A stretch of DNA of 64,000 nt from Saccharothrix sp. S26 (GTDB lineage Bacteria > Actinomycetota > Actinomycetes > Mycobacteriales > Pseudonocardiaceae): contig NZ_JAJUWT010000033.1 of NCBI RefSeq assembly GCF_021390395.1, positions 1-64,000 on the forward strand, given 5' to 3'. This document shows positions 53,001 through 62,000 of this stretch, piece after piece; positions within the stretch are counted from its first letter, which is position 1; the number at the start of each line of letters is the position of its first letter. A program made the position numbers and the translations under genes. The notes beneath the pieces were generated by a model, which was not told the DNA's origin, did not search any database, and was given only the letters and a program-made list of their open reading frames with translations.

Positions 53001-56000
53001 CGCGACGCGAGACCGGCGCTGGTGCTGGACGCCGTGCCCGACCTGTCCGGGCTGCCGGACACGCCGCCGCCCGTGGTGCTGCGGCCCGAGCAGGCCGCCT
53101 ACCTGATCTACACCTCCGGGTCGACCGGCAGGCCCAAGGGCGTCGTGGTCGAGCACCGGCACCTGGCGAACCTGTTCCACGCCAACCACGAGGGCCTGCG
53201 GCTGGACCGACCGACCCGCTTCGCGGTCACCGCGACGTTCTCGTTCGACACGTCGTGGGAGGGCCTGCTGTTCCTGGCCGCGGGCAGCGAGCTGCACGTG
53301 ATCGACGACGAGCTGCGGCTCGACCCGCCCGCGCTGGTCCGCTACCTCGCCGAGCACGACATCGGCACGGTCGACCTCACCCCGTCCTACGCGCGCCAGC
53401 TCGTCCAGGCGGGGCTGCTGGAGTCCGGGTTGCGCCGGGTCATGCTGGGCGGCGAGGCGGTGGACGCGCCGCTGTGGCGGCAGATCGCCGAGTCGCCGGT
53501 GGAGGGCGTGAACTACTACGGGCCCACCGAGGTCACGGTCGACTCGGCGATGGCGCCGGTCGTCGGCGCGCGGCCGGTGATCGGGCGGCCGCTGGCCAAC
53601 CTGTCGGCGTACGTGCTGGACGCCGACCTGCGGCCGGTGCCGCCGGGTGTGCCCGGTGAGCTGTACGTGGGCGGGGCGCAGGTGGCGCGCGGCTACCTCG
53701 ACCGGCCGGGGCTGACCGCGCAGCGGTTCCTGCCCGACCCGTTCGGCGGGCCCGGCACGCGCATGTACCGCACGGGTGACCGGGTGCGGTGGCTAGCCGA
53801 TGACGGGGCACAGGCGGGACTCCTCGAATACCTCGGTCGGGCCGACGACCAGGTGAAGATCCGCGGCTTCCGGATCGAGCCCGGCGAGGTCGAGGCGGCG
53901 CTGCTGGACGTGCCCGGCGTGCGGGAGTCCGCCGTGGTGGTCCGGCGCGGCCGGCTGGTCGGGTACGTGACCGGCACGCCGGAGACCGACCCGCGCGACG
54001 CGCTGGCCCGCGCGCTGCCCGACTACCTGGTGCCGTCCGCGGTCGTCGTGCTGGACGAGCTGCCGCTGTCGCCCAGCGGCAAGCTGGACCGGCGGGCGCT
54101 GCCGGAGCCGGAGGTGACCGGCGGGCACGTCGCACCGCGCACCGAGGCCGAGCGGGTCGTCGCCGAGGTCGTGGCCGACGTGCTCGGGCTGGACCGGGTC
54201 GGCGCGCTGGACGACTTCTTCCGCCTCGGCGGCGACTCGATCCTCAGCATCCGCGTGACGTCGCGGCTGCGCGCGGCGTTCGGCGTGCAGCTGTCACCGC
54301 GCGCGGTGTTCGAGCACCCCACGGTGTCCGGCCTCGCCTCCGCCATCAGCACCGGGGCGGGGTCCGGCCAGGATGAGGTGGACGCCATCCCGGTGATCCC
54401 GCGCGATGGCGTCCACCCTCCGCTGGTCCACCCGCAGTCGCCCGCGCAACGGCGGCTGTGGTTCCTCGACCAGTTCGAGCCGGGCGGCACGGAGTACGTC
54501 ACGCCGACCGCGCTGCGCCTGCGCGGCGAGCTGGACGTGGACGCGTTGCGCCGCGCCCTGGACGGCCTGGTGGCCCGGCACGAGTCGCTGCGCACCACGT
54601 TCGACGACGGCGTGCAGCTCGTGCACGCGCCGTACCGCGTGGAGCCGGTGGTCGAGGACACCGACTGGGAGTCGGTGCTGCTGGAGGAGGTCGGCACGCC
54701 GTTCGACCTGCGGGAGGGGCCGCTGTTGCGGACCCGGCTGGTGCGGGTGTCGCCCGAGGAGCACGTGCTCGTGCTGACCCTGCACCACATCGTCACCGAC
54801 GGCTGGTCGACCGGGGTGCTGGCCCGCGACCTCGGCGCGCTGTACGCGGGCGAGGAGCTGCCGCCGCTCGCCGTGCAGTACGTGGACTACACGGCGTGGC
54901 TGCCGGAACCCCCGGTCGACCACTGGGCCGAGCGCCTGGCCGGCGTGCCGCCGCTGGAGCTGCCGACCGACCGCCCGCGCCCGGCGGTCCGCGGCACGGC
55001 GGGCGCGAAGCACGAGTTCACCGTGCCCGCGCCGGTCGCCGAGGCGCTCAGGGCGTTGACCGCCGAGCACGGCGACACGCTGTTCACCACGCTGCTCGCG
55101 GCCACGAAGGTGCTGCTGGCCCGTTACACCGGACAGGACGACATCGCGGTCGGCACGGCGGTCTCCGGGCGCGGTCGGGCCGAGCTGGACGACGTGGTCG
55201 GCCTGTTCGTCAACACCGTCGTGCTGCGGTCCGCGGTCGACCTGCGGCGCTCGTTCACCGAGGTGCTGGCGGCCGTGCGGGAGACCGTGCGGGACGGTTT
55301 CGCGCACCAGGACGTGCCGTTCGAGCGGGTGGTGGACGCGGTCAACCCCGACCGCGACCCGAGCCGCAACGCGTTGTTCGACGTCATGGTGCTGCTGCAG
55401 AACTTCGGTGCCGACGTGCCCGACCTGCCCGGGCTGGACGTGGCGGAAGTCGGGCTGCCGCTGCTGACCGCGATGTGCGACCTCACGTTCGAGTTCGGCG
55501 AGGAGGACGGTGCGCTGCGCGGCGCGGTGGAGTACAGCACCGACCTGTTCGACGCCGGCACGATCGACCGGATGGCCCGGCACCTGGTGACGCTGCTGGA
55601 CGGCGTCACGGCCGCACCGGACCGGCCGCTGGCCGAGGTGCCGTTGCTGCTGGGCGACGAGCCGGACGGGCGCGGTGTGCGGCTGGACGTCCCCGACACC
55701 ACGTTCGTCGCCGCGTTCGAGGAGCAGGTGCGGCGCACACCGGACGCGGGCGCGTTGGTGTGCGGGGACACCCGCCTCACCTACGCGGAGGCCGACGCGC
55801 GGGCCAACCGGCTGGCGCACCACCTGCTGGCGCACGGAGCCGGCCCGGAGCGGGTGGTCGCGGTGTCGTTGCCGCGCTCGACCGACTCGGTGGTGGCGAT
55901 CCTGGCCGCGCACAAGGCGGGCGCGGTGTACCTGCCGATCGACCCGGAGCTGCCCGCCGAGCGGGTCGACTTCCTGCTCCGCGACGCCCGGCCGGCCCTG

Positions 56001-59000
56001 GTGCTGGACGAGGTGCCCGATCTCGCCGCGTACCCGGACACGCGGCCGGACGTGGTGGTGCGGCCGGACCAGGCCGCCTACGTCATCTACACCTCGGGGT
56101 CGACCGGTGTGCCGAAGGGCGTCGTGGTGGAGCACCGCCAGTTGGCGAACCTGATGCGCAACCACCACCGGGTGTTCGGCGGTGAGCCGCCCCTGAAGGT
56201 CGCGCTGACCGCCGTGTTCTCGTTCGACACGTCGTGGGAGGAGCTGCTGTTCCTGAGCGACGGGCACGAGCTGCACGTGCTCACCGACGACGTGCGCCTG
56301 GAACCGCAGGTGTTCGTCGAGCACGTCCGCGAGCACCGGATCGACCTGGTGGACCTGACCCCGTCGCACGCCGAGCAGTTGCTCGGGCTCGGGCTCCTCG
56401 ACGGCGACCACGTGCCCTCGCACGTGCTGCTGGGCGGTGAGGCGCTGCCCGCGCCGCTGTGGCGGACGCTGGCCGCCTCCCCCGCCACCGCGCACAACTT
56501 CTACGGCCCCACCGAGGTCACGGTGGACGCGGTGGCCACCGTCGTCACCGGGGACCGGCCGCTCATCGGCCGCCCGCTGGGCAACCTCGTCGCGCACGTG
56601 CTGGACGCCGACCTGCGGCCGGTGCCGGTGGGCGTGCCGGGCGAGCTGTACCTGGGCGGCCCGCAGGTGGCCCGCGGCTACCACGACCGGCCGGGCCTGA
56701 CCGCGCAGCGGTTCCTGCCCGACCCGTTCGGCGAGCCGGGCGCGCGGATGTACCGCACGGGCGACCGGGTCCGGTGGGTCGGCGACCAGCTCGACTACCT
56801 GGGCCGCACCGACGACCAGGTGAAGATCCGCGGCTTCCGGGTGGAGCTGGGCGAGGTGGAAGCGGCGCTGCTGCACCACCCGGACGTGACGCAGGCCGCC
56901 GTGGTGGCGCGCGAGCACAACGGCCGCGCGCGGCTGGTCGCCTACACCGCGGGCACGGCCGCCGACCTGGCCGACTGGCTCAGGCAGCGGCTGCCGGACT
57001 ATCTGGTGCCGTCGGCGTTCGTGGCGCTGGAGGCGTTGCCGCTCACGCCCAGCGGCAAGGTGGACCGGCGGGCGCTGCCCGAGCCGACGTTCACCGAGAC
57101 CGGGTACGTGGCGCCCGAGCCGGGCGTGGCGGCCGCGTTGGCCGACATCTGGGCCGAGGTGCTCGGGGTCGAGCGCGTCGGCGCGCGGGACAACTTCTTC
57201 GCCCTGGGCGGCGACTCGATCCTGAGCATGCAGGTCGTGTCACGGGCGCGGCAGGCCGGGCTGAGGCTCACGTCCAAGGACGTGTTCCTGCGCCAGACCG
57301 TGGCCGACCTCGCGCTCGCCGTCACCGAGGACGCCCCGACCGCGCACGCGACCGTCGCCGGGCCCGCGCCGCTGACCCCGATCCAGCGCTGGTTCTTCGC
57401 CGAGCACGGCCCGTTGGCGCACTTCACCATGTCGGTCGTGGTGGAGCTCGGTGACGTCGAGCCGACCGCCGTGCGCGACGCCGTGCGCGCCGTCCTCGCC
57501 CACCACGACGCGCTGCGGCTGCGGTTCACGCAGGTCGACGGCGAGTGGCGGCAGGAGGTCGCCGAGTCCGAGACCGCCGAGGTGTTCCGCGTCGCCTCGG
57601 CCGACCTCGCCACCGAGGCGCACCAGGCCCGCACGAGCCTGGACCCGCGGCACGGCCCGCTGCTGCGCGCGGTGCTGTTCGACGACGGCCGGCTGTTCGT
57701 CACCGCGCACCACCTCGTGGTCGACGCGGTGTCGTGGCGGATCCTGCTGGAGGACCTGGACACCGCGCTGGCCGGCCGCGACCTCGGGCCGAAGAGCACG
57801 GCGTTCGCCGACTGGGCCCACCGGCTGGACCGGCACGTGCGCGAGGGCCGGTTCGACCACGCCCTCCCGCACTGGGCCGACGTGCCCGTGGAAGAGCCCG
57901 TGCCGACGAAGGCGGGCACCGCGCGCAGCGTGTCCGTGCGGCTGGGCCGCGCCGAGACCGACGCCCTGCTGCACGCCGTGCCCGACGCCTACCGCACGCA
58001 GGTCAACGACGTGCTGCTCACCGCGCTGGCCTCGGCGTTCGCCGGGCGGGCGCTGGTGACGCTGGAGGGCCACGGCCGCGAGGAGCTGTTCGACGGCGTG
58101 GACCTGTCCCGCACGGTCGGCTGGTTCACCGCGCAGTTCCCCGTGGCGCTGGAGCTGCCCGGGGGCGGCGACTGGGGCGTGGCGCTGAAGTCGGTGAAGG
58201 AGCAGTTGCGCGCGGTCCCGGACAAGGGCTTGAGCTACGAGGCCCTGAAGTACGCCGACCGCGGCGTCACGGGCCCGTTGCCGCGCGTGTGCTTCAACTA
58301 CCTGGGCCAGTACGACGACGGCGGCACCGACGTCGACCACGGCCGCGAGGTGCCCGACGACGCCACCCGGCCGCACCCGCTCGACATCACCGCCGCCGTG
58401 TCGTCGGGTGAGCTGGTGCTGGAGTGGGAGTACTCCACCGAGGCGCACGACGAGGCCGCGGTGCGGGCGCTGGCCGACCGGATGCTCGACGCGCTGCGCC
58501 GGATCGTGGCCTTCTGCGCCCGGCCCGACGCGTGGGGCCGCACCCCGTCGGACTTCCCGCTCGCCCGGCTCACCGCCGAGCAGGTGGACCGGATCGTCGA
58601 CCGGGACGTGGAGGACGTCTACCCGCTGACCCCGTTGCAGGCCGGCATGTTGTTCCACAGCCTCATGGACGAGGGCACGGCTTACGTCAACCAGCTCCGC
58701 GTGCGACTGTCCGGTGTGGACGACCCGCACCGATTCGCCGAGGCGTGGCAACGGGTGGTCGACCGCACGCCGGTCCTGCGCACCGAGGTCGTGTGGGAGG
58801 GGTTGGACGAGCCGGTGCAGGTGGTGCGGCGCGGTGTGACCGTGCCGGTGACCCACGCCGACGTCACCGACGAGCTGGTCGCGGCCGACGCCGCGGCGGG
58901 CATCGACCTGACCACCGCGCCGCTGATGCGGCTGGCGGTCGGGCGCGTGTCCGACACCGAGGTCGACCTGCTGTGGACCTCGCACCACCTGCTGCTGGAC

Positions 59001-62000
59001 GGCTGGAGCACGGCGCAGGTGTTCGGCGAGGTGCTGACCGAGTACGCGGGCGGCCGAGCCCCGGCGCGGCGGCCGTTCCGCGACTACCTGGCCTGGCTCG
59101 CCGAGGTCGACCAGTCGGCCGCGCGGGAGTACTGGCGCGGTGTGCTGGCCGGGTTCGAGGCGCCCACCCCCCTGCCGTTCGACCGGGAGCCCGCCGAGGC
59201 GCACCGCGCCGAGTCGTCCGCGCAGGTCGTGCTGGAGCTGCCCGCCGACCGGCTCGACGCGGTCGCCCGCGCGCACGGCCTCACGGTGAACACGCTGGTG
59301 CAGGGCGCGTGGGCGGTGCTGCTGGCGCGCACCTCGGGCCGGCGGGACGTGGTGTTCGGCAGCACGGTGTCCGGCCGCCCGGCGGAGCTGCCGGGCGTCG
59401 AGTCGATCGTCGGCATGTTCATCAACACCGTGCCGACCAGGGTGTCGGTGGAGTCCGACGCCGTGGTGGTCGACTGGCTGCGGCGCTTGCAGGACTCGCA
59501 GACCGAGGCGCGGCAGTTCGAGCACGTGTCGCTGGCGCAGGCGCAGGGCTGGGCCGGCATCGCGCCGGACTCGGGCACGCGCCTGTTCGACAGCCTGCTG
59601 GCGTTCGAGAACTACCCGGTGGAGAAGGAGACGCCGGACGGCGCGCCGGGCATCGGCGAGGTGGACGGCCTGGACACCACCTCGTTCCCGCTCACCGTCC
59701 GCGCGCACGTGGACGACGCGCTGCACGTCGAGCTGACCTACGACCCCCGGCTGTTCGACGAGGGCACGATCTCGACCCTCGGCGACCGGCTGGCCCGGCT
59801 CCTGGACGCGATCGGCGCGGACCCGCGGCGGCGGGTGTTCGAGCTGCCGTGGTTGTCCGACGAGGAGCGCGACCGAGTGCTGGTGACGTGGAACGGCACG
59901 TCGTCCGGCTCGGTGGTCGAGGACACGGTCCCGTCGCTGTTCGCCGCCCAGGCGGCGCGCACGCCGGACGCGGTGGCGGTCACCTTCGAAGGCGCGGGCC
60001 TGACCTACCGCGAGCTGGACGAGCGGTCCAACCGGTTGGCGCACCACCTGGTCGCGGCCGGTGCCGGGCCGGAGTCGTTGGTGGCGTTGCGGTTCCCGCG
60101 CTCGCTCGACCTCGTGGTGGCGGTGCTGGGCGTGCTGAAGTCGGGCGCGGCCTACCTGCCGCTGGACCTGTCGTACCCGGCGGACCGGATCGCGCACATG
60201 ATCGAGGACGCCCGGCCGGCCGTGACGCTGGAGGCGCTGCCGGACCTGTCCGGGATGCCGACGCACGCGCCGGACGTGCCGCTGCGGCCGGACAACGCCG
60301 CGTACGTGATCTACACGTCCGGGTCGACCGGGCGGCCCAAGGGCGTCGTCGTGCCGCACTCGAACGTGGTGCGGCTGTTCGCCGAGACCGACCACTGGTT
60401 CGGCTTCGGCCCGGACGACGTGTGGACGTTGTTCCACAGCTACGCGTTCGACTTCTCGGTGTGGGAGCTGTGGGGCCCGCTGCTGCACGGCGGGCGGCTG
60501 GTCGTGGTGCCGCACGAGGTGTCGCGGTCGCCGCGCGAGTTCGCCCGGCTGGTGGCCGACGAGGGCGTCACGGTGCTCAACCAGACGCCGTCGGCGTTCT
60601 ACCAACTGCTGGCGGAGGCGCCCGACCTCGACGTCCGGTACGTGATCTTCGGCGGCGAGGCGCTGGACGTGCGCAAGCTGTCCGCGTGGCGCGGCCGCGG
60701 GCGGTTGGTCAACATGTACGGGATCACCGAGACCACGGTCCACGTCACGTGGACGCCCGCGGACGGCTCGATCGGCGTGCCGATCCCGGACCTGCGGGTC
60801 TACGTGCTGGACGACGAGTTGCAGCCCGTCGCGCCCGGTGTGGTCGGCGAGATGTTCGTGGCCGGGCCCGGTGTCGCGCGCGGCTACCTCAACCGGCCGG
60901 GCCTGACCGCGCAGCGGTTCCCCGCCGACCCGTTCGGCGAGCCCGGCTCGCGGATGTACCGCACCGGCGACCTGGCCCGGTGGGTGGACGGCAGGCTGGA
61001 GTACTTCGGCCGCGCCGACCAGCAGGTGAAGGTCCGCGGCTTCCGGATCGAGCTGGGCGAGATCGAGGCGGTGCTGGCCGCGCACGACGCCGTGGCGCAG
61101 GTCGCGGTGATCGTGCGGGAGGACCGGCTGGTCGCCTACTTCGTGCCCGCCGGGGCGGCGGACGTCGTCGGCCTGCGCGAGCACGTCGAGCGGACCTTGC
61201 CGGACTACATGGTGCCGACCGCGTACGTGGCGCTGGAGCGGTTGCCGCTCAACGCCAACGGCAAGCTGGACCGGCCCGCGCTGCCCGCACCGGAGCGCGA
61301 GGCGTCGGCGGCGGTCGGGTTCGTCGCGCCGCGCACGGAGACCGAACGGCTGGTCGCCGAGGTGTGGGCGGACGTGCTGGGGCTCGCGCAGGTCGGCGTG
61401 GACGACAACTTCTTCACCCTCGGCGGCGACTCGATCTCCAGCATCCGGGTGGTGTCGCGGCTGCGGTCGTCGTTCGACGTCTCACCGCGCGACCTGTTCG
61501 ACCACCCGACCGTCGCCGCGCTCGCGGCCCGGTTGGCCGGGTCGACCTCGGCGGGCGGCGCGATCACGCGGGTGGAGGGCGACGGGCCGCTGTCGTTCGC
61601 GCAGCAGCGGTTGTGGTTCCTCGACCAGTTCCAGCCCGGCGGCACGGAGTACGTGACACCGCTGGCGGTGCGGCTGCGCGGCGAGCTGGACGTGCCGCGG
61701 CTGGAGCGGGCGCTCACGGCGCTGGTCGAGCGGCACGAGTCGCTGCGGACCACGTTCCCGGCGGTGGACGGCCTGCCGGTGGCGGTGGTGCGGCCGGCGG
61801 CGGACGTGACGCTGCCGGTGGTCGACGAGATGCCCTACATCGAGCCGTTCGACCTGGGCGAGGGGCCGCTGTTCCGGCCGGCGCTGGTGCGGTGCGGCCC
61901 GGACGACCACGTGCTGGCGCTGACGATGCACCACATCATCACCGACGGCTGGTCCGGCGGGGTGCTGATGTCCGACCTGGCCGCGCTGTACGGCGGCGAG

